From: Cytophagaceae bacterium
GTDB taxonomy: Bacteria; Bacteroidota; Bacteroidia; Cytophagales; Spirosomataceae
Length of the DNA: 33,577 bases
Direction: 5' to 3'
Assembly (NCBI GenBank): GCA_947494535.1
Contig: CANLVU010000011.1
Span: 1 to 33,577, forward strand
The notes below the pieces were generated by a model, which saw nothing but the letters and a program-made list of their open reading frames with translations, searched no databases and had not been told where the DNA came from. A program made the translations under genes and the position numbers. Every line of letters starts with the position of its first letter. Positions within the stretch are counted from its first letter, which is position 1. This document shows positions 24,333 to 32,976 of the stretch, one piece after another.

Positions 24333-25039
24333 ATTTTTTCTACCTTTCTAACGTTCTTGTTGATGGTGTCAGATTCTACGACACCATCACGTAAGCGAAT
24401 GATTCGGTGGGCATATTGGGCAATATCGTCTTCGTGGGTAACCATGACGATGGTATTGCCTTTTTTATGCAATTGATCGAAGAGGTCCATGATCTCGTAC
24501 GAGGTTTTGGTATCTAAATTACCGGTAGGCTCATCCGCTAATAGGATAGAAGGATCGTTGACAAGAGCGCGGGCTACAGCCACACGCTGTCTTTGGCCCC
24601 CTGAAAGTTCGTTCGGCTTGTGTAAGGCGCGGTTATCTAGACCGACCCCTTTCAAGGTTTTCATGGCGATCTCTGTACGTTCTTTTTTAGAATAGCCTGC
24701 ATAGATTAAAGGCAAGGCTACGTTTTCGAGTGCCGATTGTCGTGGAAGTAGATTGAAGGTTTGGAACACAAAGCCAATTTCCTTATTTCTAACCGCCGCT
24801 AATTCATTTTCTGACATCTCCGACACATCTTGTCCATTCAAGATATATTTACCCGTAGAAGGCGTATCTAAGCAGCCTACAATATTCATTAAGGTTGATT
24901 TACCAGAACCTGACGGACCCATGAAAGCGACATATTCTCCCTTGTTGACAGAGATGGTTACGTCTTTTAAGGCGTCGATCACTTCTTCGCCCATAACGTA
25001 GCGCTTAGAAATAGAGTAGGTCTCGATAATTTTAGTCAT
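24329..25039 (-). CDS. ABC transporter ATP-binding protein, MacB/LolD type
   Basis: A 236-residue ATPase subunit of an ABC system of the MacB/LolD/FtsE-like class, which powers lipoprotein release or peptide/drug efflux. Visible are Walker [10 protein letters not shown] (41-49), the Q-loop in [17 protein letters not shown], the signature [15 protein letters not shown], Walker [13 protein letters not shown] and the switch His in VTHEDD. The [11 protein letters not shown] segment is typical of MacB-type subunits. No permease gene is in the window, so the system cannot be named. I chose the ATG at 25039 over an in-frame TTG at 25048; a promoter box lies at 25060-25067. Confidence 0.92.
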   Translation of the reverse strand: MTKIIETYSISKRYVMGEEVIDALKDVTISVNKGEYVAFMGPSGSGKSTLMNIVGCLDTPSTGKYILNGQDVSEMSENELAAVRNKEIGFVFQTFNLLPRQSALENVALPLIYAGYSKKERTEIAMKTLKGVGLDNRALHKPNELSGGQRQRVAVARALVNDPSILLADEPTGNLDTKTSYEIMDLFDQLHKKGNTIVMVTHEDDIAQYAHRIIRLRDGVVESDTINKNVRKVEKI

Positions 25040-25059
25040 AGCAATCAAATTAATGAGTT

Positions 25060-25067
25060 CAAAAATA
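25060..25067 (-). promoter_or_regulatory. Promoter box of the ABC ATPase gene
   Basis: The minus strand reads TATTTTTG (TAnnTTTG). The predicted start near 25053 leaves a leader of about 14 nt to the ATG at 25039, supporting that start. Confidence 0.55.
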
Positions 25068-25156
25068 CATCCATTCTAGGAAACAATTCTTCTTTTTCGA
25101 CAAAAGATAGCGGGGGAGGATGAATTGAGCATGGGAAGGATGAGAGGTTTTGGCAT

Positions 25157-25188
25157 AAAAAAAGCCCGAACAAATCGCTCGGGCTTTT
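25157..25188 (-). terminator. Intrinsic terminator of fusA
   Basis: On the minus strand AGCCCGA and TCGGGCT pair around a 9-base loop and are followed by seven Ts, 19 bases after the fusA stop. Confidence 0.88.
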
Positions 25189-25206
25189 CTGTATCTATAA
25201 AGAATA

Positions 25207-27300
25207 TTATAATCCTTTTGCTTTCTTAACTACTTCCTCAGCAAGATTTTGAGGAACAAATTCGTAGTGAGAGAACGTTAACGACGCTGTTGCACGTCCT
25301 GAAGACATCGTACGTAAATCTGTTACGTAACCGAATAATTCAGAAAGAGGCACATCTGCCTTTAAGATTACAGCGCCTTGACGAGAATCCATACCTTTCA
25401 TGATACCACGACGACGGTTTAAGTCACCTGTGATAGGTCCAGTATATTCGTCTGGAGTAACTACGTCAACGGCCATGATAGGCTCCATTAACTTCGCACC
25501 CGCTTGTTTCGCTGATTCTTTATAACCCATACGGGCTGCTAATTCAAATGATAATGAATCTGAATCGACATCGTGGAAAGATCCGTGGAATAAACGAACT
25601 TTCATGGAATCCATTGGGTATCCAGCCAAAGCACCATTTTTCATTGCTTCTTCGAATCCTTTTTGAACTGCAGGGATAAATTCACGAGGAATTACACCAC
25701 CCACGATGTTGTTAACGAACTCTAAACCTGGTTTGTCATCTTCTCTTGGTCCGATTTCAAATACGATATCAGCAAACTTACCACGACCACCTGATTGTTT
25801 CTTGTATACCTCGCGGTGTTCAGTTGTCTTTGTTAAAGACTCTTTGTAAGCTACTTGAGGAGCACCTTGATTCACTTCTACTTTGAACTCACGACGCATA
25901 CGGTCGATGATGATCTCTAAGTGAAGCTCACCCATACCCTTGATGATCGTTTGACCAGTCTCTTCGTTTGATTCTACTTGTAACGTAGGATCTTCTTCGA
26001 TCAATTTAGTGATCGCTTTAGAGAAGTTATCTGCATCAGCCGCTTTCTTAGGCTCGATGGCATATCCGATAACTGGCTCTGGGAAGTCCATTGCTTCTAA
26101 GATGATTGGGTGTTTCTCATCAGAAAGGGTATCCCCTGTCTTAATGTCTTTGAAACCTACAACCGCACCAATATCACCAGCACCTAAACGGTCGATGGCG
26201 TTTTGCTTGTTCGCGTGCATTTGGAAGATACGAGAGATACGCTCCTTATTTCCTGAACGGTTGTTCAATACATAAGAACCTGAATCCAATCCACCTGAAT
26301 ACGCACGGATGAAACATAAACGACCTACGTAAGGATCCGTTGCAATTTTAAAGGCCAAAGCCGCGAAAGGCTCAGTCTCACTTGGCTTACGCAAGATTTC
26401 AGCACCTGTATCAGGGTGAATACCTTTTACGCCTTCTTTGTCCATCGGAGATGGTAAGATGGCCATTACGTAATCCAACATAGTTTGAACACCTTTGTTT
26501 TTGAAAGATGAACCACAAAGCATAGGAACGATTTTCATCGAAATCGTAGCAGCACGTAAAGCGGCTAAGATTTCGTCTTCTGTGATAGAAGCTGGATCTT
26601 CGAAGTATTTCTCCATCAACGTCTCATCGAACTCAGCAACCGCTTCTAATAATTTCTCACGGTATTCTGTCGCCTCTTCTAACATATCATCTGGGATAGG
26701 CACCTCAGTGAATGTCATTCCTTTATCTGCTTCGTTCCAAATAATTCCACGGAAGTTAACTAAGTCAACTACACCTTCGAATCCTTCTTCAGCACCGATA
26801 GGCAATTGAAGTGGCACAGCGTAGCTACCTAACATTTCTTTCACTTGCTTACACACGTTTAAGAAATCAGCACCTGAACGGTCCATTTTGTTAACGAAAC
26901 CAATACGTGCTACGTTGTAGTTATCTGCTAAGCGCCAGTTCGTTTCCGATTGAGGCTCCACACCATCTACGGCAGAGAATAAAAATACTAGACCATCTAA
27001 TACACGTAATGAACGGTTTACCTCTACTGTAAAGTCAACGTGACCTGGAGTATCGATAATGTTGATGTGGTAATCTTGATCGCGGTATTTCCAACCTACT
27101 GTTGTTGCAGCCGAAGTGATCGTGATACCACGCTCTTGCTCTTGCTCCATCCAGTCCATTGTTGCCGCACCATCGTGTACCTCACCAATTTTGTGGGAAA
27201 CCCCTGCATAATACAGGATACGTTCCGTAGTGGTGGTTTTACCCGCATCAATGTGCGCAGCAATACCGATGTTTCTAGTGAATTTTAAATCGCGTGCCAT
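25207..27300 (-). CDS. fusA: Elongation factor G
   Basis: EF-G drives ribosome translocation using GTP. The 697-residue length and the N-terminus [20 protein letters not shown] are those of the canonical Bacteroidota factor. The G motifs are [16 protein letters not shown] and NKMD. The domain IV region ([17 protein letters not shown]) is intact, so it should be a working translocase and not a degenerate paralogue. It stands alone between its own promoter and terminator and is not next to rpsL/rpsG. The leader is about 99 nt and carries a possible stem between two AAGTACT copies (27362-27392 region). Confidence 0.97.
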   Translation of the reverse strand: MARDLKFTRNIGIAAHIDAGKTTTTERILYYAGVSHKIGEVHDGAATMDWMEQEQERGITITSAATTVGWKYRDQDYHINIIDTPGHVDFTVEVNRSLRVLDGLVFLFSAVDGVEPQSETNWRLADNYNVARIGFVNKMDRSGADFLNVCKQVKEMLGSYAVPLQLPIGAEEGFEGVVDLVNFRGIIWNEADKGMTFTEVPIPDDMLEEATEYREKLLEAVAEFDETLMEKYFEDPASITEDEILAALRAATISMKIVPMLCGSSFKNKGVQTMLDYVMAILPSPMDKEGVKGIHPDTGAEILRKPSETEPFAALAFKIATDPYVGRLCFIRAYSGGLDSGSYVLNNRSGNKERISRIFQMHANKQNAIDRLGAGDIGAVVGFKDIKTGDTLSDEKHPIILEAMDFPEPVIGYAIEPKKAADADNFSKAITKLIEEDPTLQVESNEETGQTIIKGMGELHLEIIIDRMRREFKVEVNQGAPQVAYKESLTKTTEHREVYKKQSGGRGKFADIVFEIGPREDDKPGLEFVNNIVGGVIPREFIPAVQKGFEEAMKNGALAGYPMDSMKVRLFHGSFHDVDSDSLSFELAARMGYKESAKQAGAKLMEPIMAVDVVTPDEYTGPITGDLNRRRGIMKGMDSRQGAVILKADVPLSELFGYVTDLRTMSSGRATASLTFSHYEFVPQNLAEEVVKKAKGL

Positions 27301-27405
27301 TTTAAAAGGTTAATTATGAAATGATTTTTTTAATCCGTTTGTGAATCGTTTGTTAATTATAAAGTACTTGGACAATATTCTTGTTTGAGTACTTGTTTAG
27401 GGGTG

Positions 27406-27413
27406 CAAAATTA
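27406..27413 (-). promoter_or_regulatory. Promoter box of fusA
   Basis: The minus strand reads TAATTTTG then C, an exact TAnnTTTGC match. The predicted start near 27399 gives an unusually long leader of about 99 nt. Confidence 0.65.
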
Positions 27414-27447
27414 CTGAAACTTAGTTAAATACAAAAGTTTTTTCGAA

Positions 27448-28116
27448 ATGATTCACCGCTTTTTACAATTACTTTATCCCAAATGTTGTTTTGCCTGCGA
27501 TCAAGTCCTAATTAGGTCTGAAAATTGGATTTGCACTCGCTGTCGATTCGAACTTCCCAGCCCCGGATTATTCCTAGAACAGCCTAATTGGATCTCACAC
27601 AAGCTGGATGGCTTGATTGAATATGATCGGGTGCATGCTTATTTTTTGTTTGCTGAGGGTGGCAAGGTCCAACATTTACTGCACCAGGTAAAATACAAGG
27701 GGCAGCAGGAATTAGGGGAATATTTGGGAGCTTGTGTGGGAAGGTCTTTTTCGGGGGAAGATTATGATGTTATTATACCCATGCCCTTACATCCATCGCG
27801 TCTGAAAGAGCGGGGTTATAACCAGGCGGCTTGTATTGCGAAAGGGATGGCAAGCGAGTCTGGAATTCCATTTTCAGAATCACATTTATTGCGTACAAAG
27901 CAAGTTGCGTCCTTAATCGGATTAAATCGAGCGGAGCGTTACGCTAGTTTAGAGGAGGTTTTTGAGATCATGAGACCAGAGGAGCTGGATGGGAAGCGAA
28001 TACTACTGGTAGATGATACACTAACGACCGGCGCGACTTTTTTAGCGGCAGGTGCTAAAATAAAAGCAGCCAGCACGGGGAAATTGTCTTTCCTAGCGCT
28101 GGCTGCTTTAAAATGA
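27448..28116 (+). CDS. ComF family phosphoribosyltransferase-like protein
   Basis: A 222-residue ComF/GntX family protein. The N-terminal zinc-ribbon cysteines are C13-C14-C17 and C29-C32. The C-terminal phosphoribosyltransferase domain has the PRPP loop ILLVDDTLTTGAT (185-197). In competent bacteria ComF is needed for inward DNA transport; in this group the role is unproven. The last 55 bases contain a 12-bp inverted repeat that appears to be the terminator of the convergent gldJ gene. No clear promoter box was found; the gene is divergent from fusA. Confidence 0.9.
   Translation: MIHRFLQLLYPKCCFACDQVLIRSENWICTRCRFELPSPGLFLEQPNWISHKLDGLIEYDRVHAYFLFAEGGKVQHLLHQVKYKGQQELGEYLGACVGRSFSGEDYDVIIPMPLHPSRLKERGYNQAACIAKGMASESGIPFSESHLLRTKQVASLIGLNRAERYASLEEVFEIMRPEELDGKRILLVDDTLTTGATFLAAGAKIKAASTGKLSFLALAALK
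28054..28109 (-). terminator. Probable gldJ terminator inside the comF-like coding sequence
   Basis: AAAGCAGCCAGC (28063-28074) and GCTGGCTGCTTT (28098-28109) are perfect complements with a 23-base loop. Read on the minus strand the stem is followed by TTTTATTTTA, giving the U-rich tail expected for gldJ. On the plus strand it is followed by AAAATG, so it would not work well for comF. The large loop is a weakness. Confidence 0.55.
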
Positions 28117-28121
28117 ATGTC

Positions 28122-29333
28122 TTATTTTCTTTTTGCGCCTGTCGCAATCATGGCACAACGGAATCCGATCGTCGAAGTAGCTGAATCCTCATCTAAGAAA
28201 CGACGTGTTCCTGGTGCTAACCAAAAAGGTAGGTCTGCCCAGGAGCCTCCTTTATATACACGAATCTTATTATCAATTAAGGACTGATTATTTTTCTTAT
28301 CGTACATTTTAGCCTCGTCAAGGTCGTCAGTTAAACGAACTGGATTTAAGTCGTTGAAGTCCTGGTAGGATAAGGGGCGGTAAAGGTCCGCAACCCACTC
28401 ATTTACATTTCCAGCCATTTGGTAAAGACCAAAATCATTAGGGGAATAGCTGTAAATTTCTGCCGTGATAATAGCACCATCATTGTTTCTTCCAGCTAAA
28501 CCTACATAGTCACCTCGTCCTCTTTTGAAATTAGCCATCATCATACCTCTAGTTTTTCCAATTGGCTGACGCATCGATGGGCCATCCCATGGATAAATAC
28601 GTTGATTACTTTGATTTTCATCCTCTTGTTGCGTTCCGATCATGGCTTTCGCTGCATATTCCCATTCTGCCTCGGTAGGCAAACGGAAGGCAGGAAGTAA
28701 TCTACCAGAGGCTACATCTAACTCTTTTTTACCTTTTTTAGGTTTTTTGCCTTTGTCCGTTTTTTGGATATTATTGATCTGATTATTGACAGCTGTTGTT
28801 CTCCACAGACAGAAATCATTCGCTTGTTTCCAGGATACCCCTACTACTGGATATAATCTAAAACCTGGGTGTCTTAGATATTGTTTCTCATACGGGTCGT
28901 TGAAAGCTAATTGATTTAACCAAACGGACGTATCGGGAAGAGCTGATTCGTAGAATTCTTGTGTTGAATCTTTTTGAACAGCGTTTAAATATTCTAAATA
29001 GTGAATATTCGCCATCTCTGTTTCGTCAATGTAAAAGGACTGAATAGTGACTGTACGTTGGTAATTATCGTGTTTACCTAATACATCTTCGTCAGTCGCT
29101 CCCATGGTGAATCGTCCCCCTTCTATAAAGACAAGATTAGGGCCTACCATGTCGCCGGAAAACTTTGAAATAGTTTGGAATCCGCCTTTCTTGTTATAAT
29201 CTACACCTGAAATGCTGGAAGTTTTCCCAGGAGATAAGCTATTGGGCTTCTCGTTTTTCTTCAAATTGCTACAAGAGCTCAAGGCTCCGATGGCAAGAGA
29301 AATGAAAGCTATTAGTCTAAATTGAGTACGCAT
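28122..29333 (-). CDS. gldJ: GldJ-like gliding motility/T9SS lipoprotein (formylglycine-generating-enzyme fold)
   Basis: GldJ is an outer-membrane-associated lipoprotein needed for gliding and for stability of the type 9 secretion machinery in Flavobacterium. The 403-residue protein has a lipoprotein signal (lipobox LSSC, Cys21) and an FGE-sulfatase (SUMF1) domain from about residue 68 (FIEGGRFTMG) to RFLDEDSATSTIGFRCA. Segments such as ALPDTSVW and PVVGVSWKQANDFCLWRT favour GldJ over the related GldK. It is shorter than the Flavobacterium protein (about 560 residues). The catalytic cysteines of true formylglycine enzymes are not expected in this group. It has its own promoter box and sits downstream of mfd. 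Confidence 0.82.
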   Translation of the reverse strand: MRTQFRLIAFISLAIGALSSCSNLKKNEKPNSLSPGKTSSISGVDYNKKGGFQTISKFSGDMVGPNLVFIEGGRFTMGATDEDVLGKHDNYQRTVTIQSFYIDETEMANIHYLEYLNAVQKDSTQEFYESALPDTSVWLNQLAFNDPYEKQYLRHPGFRLYPVVGVSWKQANDFCLWRTTAVNNQINNIQKTDKGKKPKKGKKELDVASGRLLPAFRLPTEAEWEYAAKAMIGTQQEDENQSNQRIYPWDGPSMRQPIGKTRGMMMANFKRGRGDYVGLAGRNNDGAIITAEIYSYSPNDFGLYQMAGNVNEWVADLYRPLSYQDFNDLNPVRLTDDLDEAKMYDKKNNQSLIDNKIRVYKGGSWADLPFWLAPGTRRFLDEDSATSTIGFRCAMIATGAKRK

Positions 29334-29363
29334 TTATATTCCTTTTACTATCGAATTAATTTA

Positions 29364-29371
29364 CAAAGGTA
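29364..29371 (-). promoter_or_regulatory. Promoter box of gldJ
   Basis: The minus strand reads TACCTTTG (TAnnTTTG) in the 42-base gap after mfd, about 31 bases before the gldJ ATG. Confidence 0.6.
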
Positions 29372-29375
29372 TTAA

Positions 29376-32300
29376 TTACCCCAAAATATCCACTAAAATA
29401 GTATTTAATTCTTTAATACTACTCACCTTATCGATTTGCAAGATCATTTTTCCTGCTTTTTCTCTTAACTGACAAAGTCCCTTTTTGTTATTTACGAACG
29501 AAATCACTTTAATAACCAGGCTTTGATCAAGTGGTCGAGCAGACTCTGATGAAACGAAATGAAACTTCAGATTATTGTTTTTCAAGAGTATTTTTTCGAT
29601 TCCCAAAACCTGAGCCTTCCAACGACACTTCACTAATTCAATCATATCATTGACCTCATTTGGCAAATCGCCGAAACGGTCCTTAATTTCTTTCATGAAG
29701 GTAGCCAGCGTTTCCTCGTCTTCGATTTCGTCTAAACGGGTGTAGAGGGCGAGACGTTCTGAAATGCTTTGGACATATTCTTCTGGAATCAACACGCGTA
29801 AATCTGTCTCAATGGTGCAGTCTACTTTCAAGCTTTCTGCCACTTGTTCAAGATCGACTTCGAATAGTTTCCTAAACTCGTTTTCCTTCAATTCCTGAAC
29901 TGCCTCATCGAGTATTTTATGGTACATATCGTATCCCAAATCATTGATAAAGCCACTTTGCTCCGCACCTAACAGGTTTCCGGCACCGCGAATATCCAAG
30001 TCGCGCATGGCCACTTTGATTCCGTCACCTAAATCCGAGAACTCCTCTAACGCGCTCAAACGCTTGCGCGCATCGCTGGTTAAATTAGCTAAAGAAGGGG
30101 TAACCAGATAACAGTAAGCCTTTTTGTTCGAGCGGCCTACGCGACCGCGCATTTGGTGCAAGTCTGAAAGCCCAAAATTATTGGCATTTAAAATGAAAAT
30201 GGTATTCGCATTCGGGATATCCAGTCCAGATTCGATGATGTTTGTGGCTACAAGCACATCGTAATGGCCTTCGATGAAGCCCATCATGATTTTTTCGAGC
30301 TGGTCGCCTTCCATTTGACCGTGGGCAACAGCGATTTTAGCGTCTGGTACTAGACGTAAAATACGGTTTGCGATACTTTCTAATTCGCCTATACGGTTGT
30401 ATACCACGAAAACTTGACCTCCACGACTTATTTCTTCCCGAACCCCATCCCGCAAGATTTCATCCGATAATACAATCAATTTGGTTTCAACCGGCTGGCG
30501 GTTTGGTGGTGGCGTCGCAATAATACTTAAATCGCGGGCCCCCATTAAAGAGAAATGGAGTGTTCTGGGGATAGGAGTGGCGGTTAAGGTCAACACATCC
30601 ACATCCACGCGCATCTCTTTCAGACGGTCCTTTACTTTCACGCCGAATTTTTGTTCTTCGTCGATGATCATCAATCCCAGTTGCTTGAATTGCACATCCT
30701 TATTTACTAATCGGTGTGTTCCAATCAAAATATCGGTTTGTCCACTCGCAACTCGGGCTAAGGTTTCGTTGATTTGCTTGGTCGATTTGAAGCGATTGAT
30801 GTATTCCACTTTGCAGGGGAATGCGGCTAGACGATCGTGGAAGGTGCGGTAATGCTGCATCGCTAAAACCGTCGTGGGAACGAGAACAGCTACTTGTTTG
30901 GAATCTGCCACGGCCTTGAAGGCAGCACGAATGGCGATTTCTGTCTTCCCAAAACCCACATCCCCACAGACAAGGCGGTCCATTGGGTGCGGTTTTTCCA
31001 TATCCATTTTCACATCAACAGTAGCCTTCGCCTGATCTGGTGTGTCTTCATATAGGAAGGAAGATTCCAGTTCTGCTTGTAAATAGGTATCTGGCGAGAA
31101 GGAAAAGCCGGGCGCATTCTTGCGCTTGGCATAGAGGGATATGAGCTCTTTGGCGATATCCTTTACCTGCTTCTTGACACGCGATTTCTTGTTGTCCCAG
31201 TCGGGAGAACCTAGTTTTGACATCGAAGGAGGGGCTCCTTCTTTGCCGGAATATTTCGAGATTTTATGAAGTGAATGAATCGAAACGGATAAAACATCGT
31301 CATCGCGGTAAATCAAGCGGATTACTTCCTGCTCGCCGTTTGCCGTTTCCACTAAATTTAAACCCGCAAAACGTCCGATACCATAATCGATGTGCGTGAC
31401 GAAATCACCCACTTGCAATGACCGAAGTTCCTTTAAGGTTAAGGCCTTGTTCTTGGAGAATTTGTTCTTTTCCTTGTAGCGGTGGTAGCGCTCAAACAGC
31501 TGGTGATCCGGGTAAAAAGCTACCTTGGTTTGTTCGTCTACGAAGCCCTCACGCAAGGAGATTTGCAAAGGTTTGAATTGAATACTCGTATTAATTTCGT
31601 TAAAAATCACCTCGAGGCGCTCTAATTGCCGTGGGGATTCTGAACTGATGATGTTGTGAAAACCGTGGGTTTGGTTGTCTAGTAAAGTGGTGGCTAGACG
31701 TTCGAAATCTTTTTGAAAAGCGCCTGGATTCTTCGAGGGGAATACGATTGTTTCTGCATTTTTCAGATGAGATCTTTTGCCAAATTCGATACATGGGAAG
31801 CCTTGAAGCGATTTTTTAATCGTCTTTGCCGTTTCCCACCGTTCCTCAGGTTTATTTAATAGATTGATGTCAGAGGACGAATTGACCTCATAGACCATCG
31901 TTCCTTTTTCAAAATTCTCCGTTAATACATCGCTCAAGATGCTCAGGTCTTTAATCCAGATCTTCGTATTTTCAGGCAAAAAGGTAAAGAAGGATTCCCG
32001 CGTCTCTTGGATCAGTTTGGTCTGCACATCGGGAATGAGGTGCATGGCAGAAACGGATTGAATAGAAAGTTGGGTTTCTGGGTGGAAAGTACGAATGCTT
32101 TCTACTTCGTCGCCAAAGAAATCGATGCGATACGGGTATTCCGCCGCATAGGAGAATACGTCCAAAATTCCTCCGCGCACCGAATACTGGCCTGCTTCAT
32201 AGACGAAATCGGTTCGCTCGAAATCGTATTCATTCAGCGTTTCGGCGACAAAATTACGATCTATTTTATCTCCTATCCGGATGGATAGGGTGTTTTTGAC

Positions 32301-32720
32301 CAAAGACTTTCGGTTAATCACTTTCTCGGTCATTGCCGCCGGGTAGGTGACGATGGCGAGGCTTTGGCCCGAATAATTACTTAATATGTTCAGCACTTCC
32401 GCCCTTAACAATACGTTCGCGTTGTCTACTTCCTCCCATTCATAGGGTTTCTTATGGGACATCGGAAATAAGGTGACAGCCGTTTCGCCCACCAAGGCTT
32501 GCAGGTCATTATAGACGTATTGTGCTTCTTCTTTTTCCTCGCAAATAATCAGAAAGGGCTGTTGCTCCTTTAAAAGGGCAGACATTAAAACGGTGTCGAG
32601 GGAGCCGCAGAGGCTTTTTAGGTGGAGGGATTCGCCCGGTTTGGACGTAGTTATTTTGTCAGAAATGCTTTGGACAATTCCGTCGCTCTGGTAGATACTT
32701 AGAAATTCTTTGACGATCAT
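29376..32720 (-). CDS. mfd: Transcription-repair coupling factor
   Basis: Mfd removes stalled RNA polymerase from DNA lesions and recruits UvrA. From the ATG at 32720 it has 1114 residues, normal for the family. The N-terminal UvrB-like part covers about 1-350 (RGGILDVFSYAAEYPYRIDFFGDEVESIR). The RNA-polymerase-interaction domain follows with GDFVTHIDYGIGRFAGL. The RecG-like translocase has Walker A GDVGFGKTE (about 585), DEEQ (about 687), TATPIPRTL and the QMRGRVGRS motif VI. The C-terminal TRCF domain is present. A TTG seven codons upstream is in frame but ATG is preferred. The promoter box at 32759-32766 is back to back with that of the riboswitch gene. Confidence 0.96.
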   Translation of the reverse strand: MIVKEFLSIYQSDGIVQSISDKITTSKPGESLHLKSLCGSLDTVLMSALLKEQQPFLIICEEKEEAQYVYNDLQALVGETAVTLFPMSHKKPYEWEEVDNANVLLRAEVLNILSNYSGQSLAIVTYPAAMTEKVINRKSLVKNTLSIRIGDKIDRNFVAETLNEYDFERTDFVYEAGQYSVRGGILDVFSYAAEYPYRIDFFGDEVESIRTFHPETQLSIQSVSAMHLIPDVQTKLIQETRESFFTFLPENTKIWIKDLSILSDVLTENFEKGTMVYEVNSSSDINLLNKPEERWETAKTIKKSLQGFPCIEFGKRSHLKNAETIVFPSKNPGAFQKDFERLATTLLDNQTHGFHNIISSESPRQLERLEVIFNEINTSIQFKPLQISLREGFVDEQTKVAFYPDHQLFERYHRYKEKNKFSKNKALTLKELRSLQVGDFVTHIDYGIGRFAGLNLVETANGEQEVIRLIYRDDDVLSVSIHSLHKISKYSGKEGAPPSMSKLGSPDWDNKKSRVKKQVKDIAKELISLYAKRKNAPGFSFSPDTYLQAELESSFLYEDTPDQAKATVDVKMDMEKPHPMDRLVCGDVGFGKTEIAIRAAFKAVADSKQVAVLVPTTVLAMQHYRTFHDRLAAFPCKVEYINRFKSTKQINETLARVASGQTDILIGTHRLVNKDVQFKQLGLMIIDEEQKFGVKVKDRLKEMRVDVDVLTLTATPIPRTLHFSLMGARDLSIIATPPPNRQPVETKLIVLSDEILRDGVREEISRGGQVFVVYNRIGELESIANRILRLVPDAKIAVAHGQMEGDQLEKIMMGFIEGHYDVLVATNIIESGLDIPNANTIFILNANNFGLSDLHQMRGRVGRSNKKAYCYLVTPSLANLTSDARKRLSALEEFSDLGDGIKVAMRDLDIRGAGNLLGAEQSGFINDLGYDMYHKILDEAVQELKENEFRKLFEVDLEQVAESLKVDCTIETDLRVLIPEEYVQSISERLALYTRLDEIEDEETLATFMKEIKDRFGDLPNEVNDMIELVKCRWKAQVLGIEKILLKNNNLKFHFVSSESARPLDQSLVIKVISFVNNKKGLCQLREKAGKMILQIDKVSSIKELNTILVDILG

Positions 32721-32758
32721 ACGTGCAAAAATTCCCCACAAAATTTACGTAGGGCTTG

Positions 32759-32766
32759 CAAAGGTA
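32759..32766 (-). promoter_or_regulatory. Promoter box of mfd
   Basis: The minus strand reads TACCTTTG then C. The predicted start near 32752 gives a leader of about 32 nt. It is 10 bases from the divergent riboswitch promoter box, so the two upstream elements must overlap. Confidence 0.65.
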
Positions 32767-32776
32767 GGAAATTTTG

Positions 32777-32784
32777 TATCTTTG
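32777..32784 (+). promoter_or_regulatory. Promoter box of the TPP riboswitch/TonB receptor unit
   Basis: TATCTTTG matches TAnnTTTG. The predicted start near 32791 coincides with the first base of the riboswitch P1 stem, a good fit. Confidence 0.7.
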
Positions 32785-32791
32785 TGCATCT

Positions 32792-32871
32792 ACAAAAAGG
32801 GGTGCCTCTAAAAAAGGCTGAGATTATACCCATTGAACCTGATGCGGGTAGTGCCGTCGAAGGGATTTTGT
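32792..32871 (+). promoter_or_regulatory. TPP (thiamine pyrophosphate) riboswitch
   Basis: The THI-box elements appear in order: GGGGTGCC (32799-32806), GGCTGAGATTATACCC, TTGAACCTGATGCGGGTA, and GTGCCGTCGAAGGGA. The P1 stem closes as ACAAAA (32792-32797) with TTTTGT (32866-32871). CTGAGA and the ACCTGAT segment are the pyrimidine- and pyrophosphate-binding parts. It would lower expression of the downstream receptor gene when TPP is abundant. Confidence 0.95.
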
Positions 32872-32872
32872 C

Positions 32873-32959
32873 GAGTTTTTAACACTGAAAACTCAGAAAA
32901 AATCATCAATGTAAGGGTTAAAAGTTAAATCATAACAGGATTTGGCTCCTTTACCTGTT
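32873..32959 (+). promoter_or_regulatory. Candidate expression platform of the TPP riboswitch
   Basis: Two hairpins follow the aptamer. One is GAGTTTT/AAAACTC (32873-32894), with A-rich sequence after it and no T-run. The other is AACAGG/CCTGTT (32934-32959), 17 bases before the ATG, which competes with AGGA/TCCT inside it. Absence of a T-run suggests control of translation and not of termination, but this is an inference. Confidence 0.4.
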
Positions 32960-32976
32960 GCTAAAATTTCAAAAAA

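Noticed and set aside
25207-27300. fusA as a non-canonical EF-G2 paralogue because it stands alone
   Set aside because: Its N-terminus, GTPase motifs and length are those of canonical EF-G.
28122-29333. True formylglycine-generating enzyme or GldK
   Set aside because: The lipoprotein signal and segments such as ALPDTSVW fit GldJ better; assignment remains by recognition only.
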